6,218 bases of DNA from a bacterium (Candidatus Ratteibacteria) CG_4_9_14_3_um_filter_41_21 (GCA_002791075.1 PFWI01000231.1:1-6218); one strand, 5' to 3'. Positions 1 to 6,058 are shown, counted from the first letter of the stretch. Made by a program: numbers and translations. Notes: generated by a model not told the origin, from the sequence alone.

Positions 1-2
1 AA

Positions 3-1622
3 TGCCTGGTGCATTATAGGTGCAAACTACTGGTGCATTATACCCTGCCCAATGACACAAGGTATCCTTATCAAGATTACTTACTATATAAACGAGATGA
101 GAAGACCTTACCGCAAGAAGGTGAAAATAAAATGTTCTTTAAAGAGAAAGAATTTGAAAAATGGAGAAATTTTGAAGATGTAGAGGCAATATTTTTGCGT
201 GATTGGGTTGATGTTCATTTACCTGTAAAAAGCATTGATGAAGAAAAAGGAATTGTTACCTTTAAAAAATATAGTCGTAGAGCTTTATTTGATGGAGACC
301 GCCCCGGAAGATATTATATTGAAAATGCTTTTGAGTTTTTAAAATATCCAGGGCAATGGTATCTGGACAGAAAAAATGGAGTTTTTTATTATCTTCCGGC
401 TATTAGAGAAAAAAATGGAAAATGTGAGATTATTTATCCTGTCCTCTCAGAGATTTTGAGGTTAGAAGGAAACCCAGAGGAAGATAAATTTGTAAAATAT
501 ATCAATTTCAGAAATTTAACCTTTTCGCATACTAACTGGGAATTATCTGAAAATGATGCAGGAGATTATCAAGCTGCTAATACGGTACCAGGAGCAATCT
601 ATGCCGAAGGAACACAACACTGTATATTTGAGGGTTGTAGTTTTTCTCACCTTGGCAACTACGGCATTGAGTTAGCCAGAGGATGTAAAGACAATCTTAT
701 TTCAAACTGCAACATTCTTGACCTGGGAGCCGGTGGAATAAGGATAGGAGAATTTATAGGGAAAGAAGATGTTAAAAAATTACAAAAGAAGCCTCTTGCT
801 CATACCACAAGTAACAGAGTAATAAACTGTCATATTTATAATGGAGGGAATATTTTCCACCAAGCCTGTGGAATATTAGTTGGACAAAGTTCGGGTAACT
901 TAATTTCACGAAATCATATCCACGGCTTTTTCTATACAGGTATTTCAATTGGCTGGACATGGGGATATGGTCTATCTCTTGCGAGAGATAACATTGTTGA
1001 GTATAACCATATACATCATATTGGTCTTAAATTAAATGGAGAAGGTCCTATTCTAAGTGATATGGGAGGAGTTTATACTCTGGGCATCCAGCCAGGAACA
1101 ATAATAAGACATAATCTCTTTCATGATCTAGCCGGATACCGATATGGTGGATGGGGAATCTATTTTGATGAAGGAAGTACACATATTGTTGCTGAAAATA
1201 ATCTAGTTTATAACACAACCCATGGAGGATTTCATCAGCATTACGGAAAGGAAAATATTGTGAGGAATAATATTTTTGCTTATGGAAGATACTGTCAATT
1301 AAAAATTTCAAGACCAGAAAATCATTTAAGACTCATATTTGAAAGGAATATCGTAATTGGAAGAACGGGAAGATTTTTGGATGGTAATATCGATTTTAAT
1401 TTTAAGTTTAACAAAAATTTGTACTGGAAAGATGAACAAGGAGAAATTAAATTTGGAGATTATAGTTGGGAAGAATGGAGGAATAAAGGAATGGATAAAA
1501 ATTCTTTAATTTTAGACCCATTATTTATAAATCCAAAGAAGTATAATTTTAACCTTGAGAAAAATTCACCTGCATTTAAACTTGGTTTTAAGCCAATTAT
1601 ATTGGCAAGAAATGAACATTGA
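3..1622 (+). CDS. Right-handed parallel beta-helix protein, GH141-like glycoside hydrolase, 5'-partial
   Basis: The frame is open to the left window edge, so the N-terminus is missing or altered; the GTG at 9 has no ribosome binding site and is unlikely to be the true start. Residues below are counted from that GTG. An N-terminal module (about 1-160) ends in a stretch typical of this family (RYYIENAFEFL, then PGQWYLDRKNGVFYYLP). From about 165 to 460 come repeated short beta-strand turns rich in N, G, H and I (for example NLISRNHIHG, NIVEYNHIHH, ENIVRNNIFA), the signature of a parallel beta-helix. Strongly family-like segments are LSDMGGVYT (349-357), GGWGIYFDEGS (about 380-390) and FHQHYG (408-413). 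I recall this pattern from GH141 and related beta-helix proteins, a family with a characterised alpha-L-fucosidase. Substrate is inferred, partly from the downstream fucI remnant. The C-terminus looks complete. Such enzymes are normally exported, but the signal-peptide region is not in the window. Confidence 0.8.
   Translation, partial: CLVHYRCKLLVHYTLPNDTRYPYQDYLLYKRDEKTLPQEGENKMFFKEKEFEKWRNFEDVEAIFLRDWVDVHLPVKSIDEEKGIVTFKKYSRRALFDGDRPGRYYIENAFEFLKYPGQWYLDRKNGVFYYLPAIREKNGKCEIIYPVLSEILRLEGNPEEDKFVKYINFRNLTFSHTNWELSENDAGDYQAANTVPGAIYAEGTQHCIFEGCSFSHLGNYGIELARGCKDNLISNCNILDLGAGGIRIGEFIGKEDVKKLQKKPLAHTTSNRVINCHIYNGGNIFHQACGILVGQSSGNLISRNHIHGFFYTGISIGWTWGYGLSLARDNIVEYNHIHHIGLKLNGEGPILSDMGGVYTLGIQPGTIIRHNLFHDLAGYRYGGWGIYFDEGSTHIVAENNLVYNTTHGGFHQHYGKENIVRNNIFAYGRYCQLKISRPENHLRLIFERNIVIGRTGRFLDGNIDFNFKFNKNLYWKDEQGEIKFGDYSWEEWRNKGMDKNSLILDPLFINPKKYNFNLEKNSPAFKLGFKPIILARNEH
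7..42 (+). repeat. 12-bp direct repeat with a related middle unit at the gene's 5' edge
   Basis: TGGTGCATTATA occurs at 7-18 and again at 31-42. Between them lies GGTGCAAACTAC, which shares the GGTGCA start, so the stretch reads as three approximate 12-bp units. It encodes LVHYRCKLLVHY just before the family-like LPNDTRYPY, where relatives have no such repetition that I recall. It may be a local tandem duplication or an assembly error at a contig edge. Confidence 0.6.
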
Positions 1623-2906
1623 TGAAGATAAGCTTTCATTTTTAGAAGAATTAACCAGGGATGTAGTTGGTGAGTCTCGCATTTTCCCAGAACAGGAACT
1701 ATTAGAAGATGTTGGGGTTCCAGTTAGGAAGAATACAACTGGTATAACTCTGATTCGTCCTGGTGGAAGGACCTGTTACCCTGCCTTCTGGATAAGAGAC
1801 CTTGCCATGGATTTGGAGAGTGGGCTGATAACTGTAGATGAACTGAAAGGAATGCTTCTTCTGACCGCTCAATCTCAAAGAGGTGCTGAACCCTGGCATT
1901 TAGATACGAAAGCAGTAGTTCCTCCTTTTGCCATCCCGGATCACATTCTCTTAAATGGAGAACCGGTTTTCTTTCCTGGCACCTATTCCTCTGGACCTGA
2001 CCAGGGTGGAGTGCAATTCGGCTATCAGCCTCCATTTGATGATAACTATTACTTTATTGAAATGGCCTATCATTATCTACAGATGAGTGAGGATAAATCT
2101 CTTTTTCAAATTAAAGTGAAGGGAATTTCTCTTTTAGAACGTTTGCATAAAGCATTTTCTGTTCCTCCCTCTGATAAAACAACGGGAATAGTAGTAACTA
2201 CAGAAAAAGATAGAGGGGTTAATTTTGGATTCTTTGATGGTGTATATCAGACCGGTTATCTTCTCTTTGCTTCTCTACTTAGATTCCGTGCCACACTTTG
2301 TATGAAAACTATCTGTGAAAGGTTGGGTGAAATAAATAAAGCAAAACAGTATCACAAGGAAGCAGACAAGATTAAAAAATCTATTCCCGAAGTTTTCGCC
2401 ACTTCATCGGGCTGGCTAAATGCTACAACCGGTATATGTAAACAGCATGATGTGTGGGGGACAGCATATGCAATCTATATCAGTGCTCTTGAAGGAAATA
2501 TCCGCCAAAAGGCACTTTCTGCCATCAATGATGCTTACCGCTCCGGGATAATGTGTTACCAAGGCAATGTGCGTCAAATTTTGACTACTGCGAACTATAG
2601 TGAAAGATCAGCATGGGAGAAAGCCTTGTCTCCTATCAACCGATACCAGAATGGCGCCTATTGGGGAACTGCTTCTGGATGGGTCTTTTGCGCTCTTTAT
2701 CAAGCCGATAAAGAATCATTTAGCAAAATGGTCAATGAGTATAGTATATCGATGAATTAACAGAAGGGGATTATCGCAAAGGTAAAGAATACGGTTCTCC
2801 CTGGGAGTGTTTTCACCCAGACGGAAACTGGAGACAGAACTCAGTTTATAAAACAAGTGTTACTCTTCCATTCACATCTTTGAAAAGGATTGGTCTATAT
2901 GATTAA
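1612..2906 (+). pseudogene. Six-hairpin (alpha/alpha barrel) glycosidase-like protein, frameshifted near 3' end
   Basis: The probable start is ATG 1612, overlapping the stop of the beta-helix gene by 11 bases (translational coupling); an in-frame TTG at 1555 lies deeper in that gene and adds 19 residues with no family character. The intact frame runs to a stop at 2758-2760 (382 residues). Segments typical of six-hairpin glycosidases are visible: FWIRD (residues 59-63), PPFDDNYYFIEMAYHY, GFFDGVYQTGYLLFASLLRF, HDVWGTAYAIY and YQNGAYWGTASGW. The frame is then lost at a perfect 5-bp tandem duplication, AGTATAGTAT (2738-2747). Dropping one copy joins MVNEY to IDELTEGDYRKG and on through GSPWECFHPDGNWRQN to a stop at 2904-2906, giving about 429 residues. 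No catalytic residues are assigned and the substrate is unknown; a sugar-releasing role is inferred from the fold and neighbours. As sequenced it loses 52 C-terminal residues, so it is either a pseudogene, a very recent mutant, or a sequencing error. Confidence 0.8.
2738..2747 (+). repeat. 5-bp tandem duplication AGTAT x2 causing the frameshift
   Basis: The sequence reads G-AGTAT-AGTAT-ATCG. One copy would keep the frame EYIDEL, which continues into clear family-like sequence; two copies give EYSISMN and a stop. The duplication is therefore the exact lesion breaking the six-hairpin glycosidase gene. Confidence 0.85.
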
Positions 2907-2910
2907 AATA

Positions 2911-2915
2911 GAGGA
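2911..2915 (+). promoter_or_regulatory. Shine-Dalgarno of the fucI remnant
   Basis: GAGGAG spans 2911-2916, ending four bases before ATG 2921. It is the best ribosome binding site in the left half and fixes the N-terminal start of the fucI reading frame, which suggests the gene start is authentic although the gene body is not. Confidence 0.75.
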
Positions 2916-2920
2916 GAAAA

Positions 2921-3523
2921 ATGAGCAATTTGAAAGGAATGAAGAGAAATCGGCCGCAAAACAGATTGTGTGGCGACCTTCCAAAGATTGGCATTCGCCC
3001 GACAATTGATGGACGAAGAAAGGGGGTAAGGGAATTCCTGGAAAAGCAGACGATGAATATGGCAAAATCGGCAGCGAAATTTTTGACCGAAAATCTAAAG
3101 TATGCCAATGGGATGCCGGTGACAATGTCTAGAATAAATATCATTAAAGGACTCGGTCCGGTACTGCAGATTGCGGAAGGAGAAACGGTGGATTTGCCAA
3201 AAGGTGTACATAGAATCCTGAATGAACGGACCGACCCTACCTGGCCAACCACCTGGTTTGTACCAAGATTGACCGGAAAAGGTCCCTTTAAGGATGTCTA
3301 CTCGGTGATGAACAATTGGGGCGCTAACCATGGAGCGGTCAGTTATGGACATATCGGCGCAGATTTGATCACCCTTGCCTCCATCCTGCGGATACCGGTA
3401 TGTATGCACAACGTTCCCGAGGAAAGGATTTTCCGGCCAAGCGCCTGGAATGGTTTTGGGATGGACCCAGAAGGAGCAGACTTTAGAGCCTGTAGCAATT
3501 TTGGTCCATTATATGGTGTCTAA
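2921..3523 (+). pseudogene. fucI: L-fucose isomerase with a large in-frame internal deletion
   Basis: L-fucose isomerase converts L-fucose to L-fuculose in the cytoplasm, the first step of the fucose pathway. The product has 200 residues where the family has about 590. Residues 22-66 match the FucI N-terminus (KIGIRPTIDGRRKGVRE, EKQTMNMAKS). Residues 68-200 match the C-terminal part (MSRINIIKGLGPVLQIAEG, WPTTWFVPRLTGKGPF, DVYSVMNNWGANHGAV, then RPSAW and NFGPLY at the end). The join is at about V67/T68 (base 3121), so some 390 central residues are absent with the frame kept. By comparison with E. coli FucI (E337, D361 and H528 at the metal site), only the histidine remains, as H137 in NWGANHG. 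The product should be inactive. It follows the glycosidase gene by 14 bases and was surely part of that operon. The deletion may be real or an assembly collapse. Confidence 0.9.
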
Positions 3524-3534
3524 TAATTAAAGAT

Positions 3535-3570
3535 AATCTTTTTCCCTGTCCCGGACCCTGGCAACCCTTT
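3535..3570 (+). repeat. Degenerate ~36-bp repeat, copy A, upstream of the MNT gene
   Basis: This stretch starts AATCTT and holds the core CCGGACCCTGGCAACCCTT (3551-3569). A similar stretch at 4476-4511 starts AATCTT and holds CCGGCCCTGGAAACTCTT (4494-4511). The cores match at 16 of 18 positions with one extra A here; the pyrimidine-rich stretch between AATCTT and the core matches less well. Both copies are followed a few bases on by AAGTGG. Function is unknown; shared leader, operator or module boundary are options. Confidence 0.5.
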
Positions 3571-3599
3571 AAATAATAAGTGGATTTTGTCCCTGCCAG

Positions 3600-3629
3600 T
3601 TGACAGAATATCTTAAAGAGAGGTAAACT
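3600..3629 (+). promoter_or_regulatory. Possible promoter of the MNT-HEPN module
   Basis: A perfect TTGACA at 3600-3605 is followed after 18 bases by TAAACT (3624-3629), a 4-of-6 match to the -10 consensus. It would start transcription almost at ATG 3637, giving a leaderless message, which conflicts with using the AGAGG at 3619-3623 as ribosome binding site. The call is therefore weak. Confidence 0.3.
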
Positions 3630-3636
3630 AAATATT

Positions 3637-4011
3637 ATGGTCTCAGATCAAGAAACTATTTCTTCCTGGCGAATGAAAGCAATAAAAGAAAAGATGCTCC
3701 TTAAGGAGTCCAGGGAAAGAGCAAAGAAGATAGCAAAAAAGTGTGCCCTTCATCTGGCAAAAAAGTATCGGATAAAGAAGGCTTATTTGATAGGTTCTTC
3801 TGTCGGTATGAGCACATTTCATCATTATTCGGATATTGATCTTCTAATCGTGGGATTAAAACCGGAACTCTATTTTCGGGCCCTCGCTGAAATCTATAGA
3901 TTTTTGCCCAAAGGGTCAGAATTAGACCTTATTCCCTGGGAAGATGCCCATGAAGAGATAAAAGAGCGTGCTACTACCGAAGGAGAAATCCTTTATGAAA
4001 AACCACTTTAA
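3637..4011 (+). CDS. MNT-type nucleotidyltransferase, MntA-like antitoxin
   Basis: This is a small nucleotidyltransferase-fold protein of 124 residues. A basic, lysine-rich helix (about 20-45) leads into the active-site motif, G53-S54 followed by SDIDLLIVG with D66 and D68. A third acidic residue is likely D97 in SELDLIPW. The C-terminal IKERATTEGEILYEK is typical of MNT proteins. In characterised MntA-HepT pairs, MntA transfers AMP from ATP to a tyrosine of the HEPN toxin and silences it; that role is inferred here from the adjacent HEPN-like gene. The spacing between GS and the first Asp is 11 residues rather than the usual 10 (GSX10DXD), a mild departure. ATG 3637 has AGAGG 13 bases upstream, a long spacing; M13 (3673) and M20 (3694) have no better site. 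The gene overlaps the next by 17 bases, so the pair is translationally coupled. Confidence 0.85.
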   Translation: MVSDQETISSWRMKAIKEKMLLKESRERAKKIAKKCALHLAKKYRIKKAYLIGSSVGMSTFHHYSDIDLLIVGLKPELYFRALAEIYRFLPKGSELDLIPWEDAHEEIKERATTEGEILYEKPL

Positions 4012-4477
4012 AATTCTGAAGGCGGATATCAAAAGGGAGTTAGCAAGTTTAGAGAGCCTAAAGCTCGAGTTAGCCAAAGTATATCCTAAGTCAATTGAAC
4101 TTTCTATAAAGATTAGAACAACTGCTGGCATTCTCCATGACTTTTATACTGGGATTGAAAAAATATTCCAAAGAATTGCCACCGAGATGGATGGCGAAAT
4201 TCCTAAGGGGGAAGATTGGCATATTGACCTCTTGAAACGAATGGCCATTTCCTTACCACAGATAAGGCCAGAAGTAATAGGAGAAAAATTGGCGAGAGAA
4301 TTGGAAGAATATTTGCGTTTCCGACACCTTTTCCGAAATATCTATGGGTTTGGCCTGCGCTGGGAGAGAATTGCTACTTTGGCAAAAGCGCTTCCCAAGA
4401 TATTAAAAAAATTTGAAGCTGCCTTACAAAAGTTCTTCCAATTTTTGGACAAACTATCTAAAAACATGCCCAAATAA
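3995..4477 (+). CDS. HEPN-domain protein, HepT-like toxin with variant RX4NXY motif
   Basis: ATG 3995 is chosen because AGGAG (3981-3985) sits nine bases upstream; an upstream in-frame GTG at 3968 lacks this. The 160-residue product is all-helical in character and rich in K, E and L, as expected of HEPN four-helix bundles. The diagnostic segment is EEYLRFRHLFRNIYGFGLRW (about 104-123), which matches the HepT-like group carrying FRHxxRxxY. Set against the HEPN RNase motif RX4HXY, R110 and Y117 are present but position 115 is Asn, not His; H111 lies beside R110. I recall relatives with Asn here too, so activity cannot be judged. In known pairs the HEPN partner is an RNase toxin whose motif tyrosine is AMPylated by MntA. 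The 17-base overlap with the MNT gene supports a two-gene toxin-antitoxin unit. Residues 125-160 form a basic, phenylalanine-rich tail. Confidence 0.8.
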   Translation: MKNHFKILKADIKRELASLESLKLELAKVYPKSIELSIKIRTTAGILHDFYTGIEKIFQRIATEMDGEIPKGEDWHIDLLKRMAISLPQIRPEVIGEKLARELEEYLRFRHLFRNIYGFGLRWERIATLAKALPKILKKFEAALQKFFQFLDKLSKNMPK

Positions 4478-4511
4478 TCTTCTTTTCTCTCTGCCGGCCC
4501 TGGAAACTCTT
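4476..4511 (+). repeat. Degenerate ~36-bp repeat, copy B, downstream of the HEPN gene
   Basis: This is the second copy of the stretch at 3535-3570, with core CCGGCCCTGGAAACTCTT at 4494-4511. It begins at the HEPN stop codon and its end overlaps the -35 region of the AbiEii promoter. With copy A it brackets the MNT-HEPN pair. Confidence 0.5.
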
Positions 4512-4536
4512 ACAAGTGGTGGATATAGTGTATAAT
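4509..4536 (+). promoter_or_regulatory. Promoter of the AbiEii-XRE operon
   Basis: A perfect -10 box TATAAT lies at 4531-4536, with CTTACA (4509-4514) as a -35 at 16 bases spacing. The predicted transcription start is near 4543, about 23 bases before ATG 4566. The -10 lies inside the first operator-like repeat, so a bound repressor would block it. Confidence 0.65.
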
Positions 4537-4564
4537 CTATATAACAATAGTTTATAGTCTATAA
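4523..4564 (+). promoter_or_regulatory. Putative operator: two 16-bp direct repeats 22 bp apart, each with dyad symmetry
   Basis: TAGTGTATAATCTATA (4526-4541) and TAGTTTATAGTCTATA (4548-4563) match at 14 of 16 positions and start exactly 22 bp apart, about two DNA turns. The first lies in the inverted repeat ATATAG-N8-CTATAT (4523-4542); the second contains TTATAG-T-CTATAA (4552-4564). They cover the -10 box and the region up to the start codon. This is the layout expected of autorepression by the XRE protein encoded at the end of the operon; that link is inferred. Confidence 0.65.
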
Positions 4565-4565
4565 G

Positions 4566-5288
4566 ATGAAACAAACAATTTCAAGAATCAGAGAGGTGCA
4601 GAAACTTGTCCTGAACATTTTTTCCAAAGAAGCCGGAGATTTTGCACTTGCCGGCGGTACAGCGCTTGAGTTGTATTATTTACATCATCGTTTTTCTGCA
4701 GATTTGGACTTTTTCTCTCCAAAGTATGATACCTCGGAGATAGACCATTTGATTTCTGTATTGAAAAAACATGTGGACGAAAGGATCTACATGGAATCTG
4801 ATTTTGTTGCAACAAATAAAGCAAAGGTCAGATTTTATACTATTCCGGTTAAGAACTCGCCGAGACCTTTAAAAATTGATTTTATTGAGGACGTCCTTTT
4901 TGATGAGCCGGCGGTTCTGGAAATTGAGAACGTCCGGGTATATAGTGTGGAAAATATATATTTGCAGAAAGTTGTGGCTATTGCTGGAACCAAGATTGAA
5001 ACAGATGAGATAGGCCGGCAGGTTATGGAGGGTCGCGGGGAAGCACGGGATGTCTTTGATGTGTATATGCTTTCAAAAAATATACAACCTCTGCATATAT
5101 TTCTGCGCCGTGTTCCGGATCCGTGGCAAAAGGGAACGGTCCATTGGTACCGAACTTTTTCCCGGCAGGACCTTAAACTGGCGTTAATTGACCTAAATAT
5201 CTATGATACAAAGTTTAGTTCTACCGAGATGATTGTCTATTTGGAGAATGAGATAAAACAATTCATAAAAGAGTTACTTGAAGAATGA
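4566..5288 (+). CDS. AbiEii/AbiGii-family nucleotidyltransferase, toxin-like
   Basis: The 240-residue product carries the motifs of the AbiEii/AbiGii toxin family (DUF1814): LAGGTALELYYLHHRFSADL with G30-G31-T32 and catalytic-type D46 and D48, a second-strand Asp at D105 (KIDFIED), a lysine in the helix after YSVENIYLQK (K135), and RDVFDVYML with R161, D162 and D165. All the expected catalytic positions seem present, so the enzyme may be active. In the AbiE system the family acts as a nucleotidyltransferase that blocks growth during phage infection; related enzymes modify tRNA. The start at ATG 4566 gives a normal N-terminus for the family, but only a weak TAAG precedes it, so translation initiation may be poor. 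It overlaps the next gene by 4 bases (ATGA). Here the toxin-like gene comes first, whereas in classical AbiE the antitoxin gene is first. Confidence 0.9.
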   Translation: MKQTISRIREVQKLVLNIFSKEAGDFALAGGTALELYYLHHRFSADLDFFSPKYDTSEIDHLISVLKKHVDERIYMESDFVATNKAKVRFYTIPVKNSPRPLKIDFIEDVLFDEPAVLEIENVRVYSVENIYLQKVVAIAGTKIETDEIGRQVMEGRGEARDVFDVYMLSKNIQPLHIFLRRVPDPWQKGTVHWYRTFSRQDLKLALIDLNIYDTKFSSTEMIVYLENEIKQFIKELLEE

Positions 5289-5791
5289 TTATTGCCAAAT
5301 ATTTCTGGGATTTAAAAGAACAGGCACTGGAAGAAGCGGGAAGAATTCTAAAGAATCCGAAGCATCCCAAATTTTCTCAACGGATGGTTACTTTTTTGTC
5401 GCGTTGCGATAAACCGAAGGAACTTTTCTCAGTAATCCCTAAGAAAAAGTTTGTGGAAGTCTGGCCACAGGTTAGAACATACTGGGTGAAGCGTATACGA
5501 CATTCTGATTTTAGGGACTGGTGGGAAACGATATATGAACAGGTCTTACAGCAGGAGCAACAAAAACAAAAAAAACCAAAGGGCGAGACTGCAGTTTTCT
5601 TCCACAAATTCGGCAGGGTGATTAAAGAAGCAAGAATCGGAAAGGGGTTAAGTCAAAAACAAGTGGCCTTGGCTGTAAGAATGAAGCAGCCGGATATTTC
5701 CGGAATTGAAGAAGGGAAGAAAAATATTACCCTGTTTACGATGATTCGTCTGTGTAAGATTTTGGGAATCAAGAAGATAGATATAAGTTGA
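5285..5791 (+). CDS. YFWD-type N-terminal domain plus XRE helix-turn-helix, probable antitoxin/repressor
   Basis: The 168-residue product starts at ATG 5285 inside the ATGA overlap with the AbiEii gene, a sign of coupled translation. Residues 1-85 form a helical domain starting YFWD and rich in tryptophan and aromatics (VWPQVRTYW, FRDWWETIYEQ); it resembles small uncharacterised domains that I recall next to AbiEii-type genes, but I cannot name the family firmly. A glutamine/lysine-rich linker follows (about 88-100). Residues 107-163 are a standard XRE domain: FGRVIKEARIGKGLSQKQVA, then the recognition-helix region MKQPDISGIEEGKKNITLFT and LCKILGI. By analogy with other toxin-antitoxin pairs, the N-terminal part could contact the nucleotidyltransferase and the C-terminal part bind the 22-bp-spaced repeats at 4523-4564. 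This differs from AbiEi, where a winged helix is N-terminal. Confidence 0.85.
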   Translation: MIIAKYFWDLKEQALEEAGRILKNPKHPKFSQRMVTFLSRCDKPKELFSVIPKKKFVEVWPQVRTYWVKRIRHSDFRDWWETIYEQVLQQEQQKQKKPKGETAVFFHKFGRVIKEARIGKGLSQKQVALAVRMKQPDISGIEEGKKNITLFTMIRLCKILGIKKIDIS

Positions 5792-5875
5792 CCAACCTCC
5801 TCTCCAAATTCCGTCACTCATTAATTACGCTATCTTTAGTAGAATATGCGGGAGGGTTAACTCCCTATGAATTGC
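5792..5875. other. Intergenic stretch after the XRE gene
   Basis: No reading frame with family character is visible on either strand. The only structure is GGGAG (5850-5854), loop GGTTAA, CTCCC (5861-5865), a 5-bp stem with no following T run on either strand, so it is not called a terminator. Confidence 0.5.
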
Positions 5876-6058
5876 TCACAGCAAATGAAAGCAAAAAATA
5901 AGGTCATTGGGGTGCTTCTCTTTGAAGTCATCTTTGGGTTTAACTTCCGGGTTGCGGTTAGCTAAAACATCGGAGAGACCTTTAATGATTTCTTCTATCT
6001 CACTTCGGGTAAACTTAGAGCAGATCCAGATAACAAAACGAACTATTTTTTTATTCAT
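5876..6058 (-). CDS. Short minus-strand protein, probable 3'-truncated gene of possible mobile-element origin
   Basis: On the minus strand an ATG at 6058-6056 is preceded, seven bases away, by GGAGG (6066-6070 on the plus strand), an excellent Shine-Dalgarno. The 60-residue product starts MNKKIVRFVIWICSKFTRSE and continues through IIKGLSDVLANRNPEVKPKD and FKEKHPN. This is well-formed protein sequence: a hydrophobic and basic N-terminal helix, then an amphipathic helix, then a charged proline-containing linker. After HPN the sequence turns to DLIFCFHLL and stops, which reads like a run into unrelated DNA. I have a vague memory of such N-termini in transposase-like proteins but cannot identify the family. 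No continuation was found in the other minus frames down to 5792. It is either a truncated gene remnant or a genuine small protein. Confidence 0.5.
   Translation of the reverse strand: MNKKIVRFVIWICSKFTRSEIEEIIKGLSDVLANRNPEVKPKDDFKEKHPNDLIFCFHLL

Noticed and set aside
1555..1611. TTG at 1555 as start of the glycosidase gene
   Set aside because: It would deepen the overlap with the beta-helix gene and add 19 residues with no family character; ATG 1612 gives a normal short overlap.
1724..2035. 103-residue minus-strand open frame inside the glycosidase gene
   Set aside because: It is antisense to conserved six-hairpin glycosidase segments and shows no motif or ribosome binding site.
2872..3252. 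126-residue minus-strand open frame opposite fucI
   Set aside because: It lies antisense to unmistakable FucI sequence, has no family-like motifs, and exists because the fucI codons leave that frame open.
3968..3994. GTG at 3968 as start of the HEPN gene
   Set aside because: ATG 3995 has AGGAG at nine bases spacing, whereas the GTG has no ribosome binding site and adds nine residues inside the MNT gene.
3637..4477. MNT and HEPN genes as one frameshifted gene
   Set aside because: The 17-base overlap, separate ribosome binding site and normal lengths of both proteins fit the usual two-gene arrangement.
5850..5865. GGGAG-GGTTAA-CTCCC hairpin after the XRE gene as a terminator
   Set aside because: The stem is only 5 bp and no T run follows on either strand.
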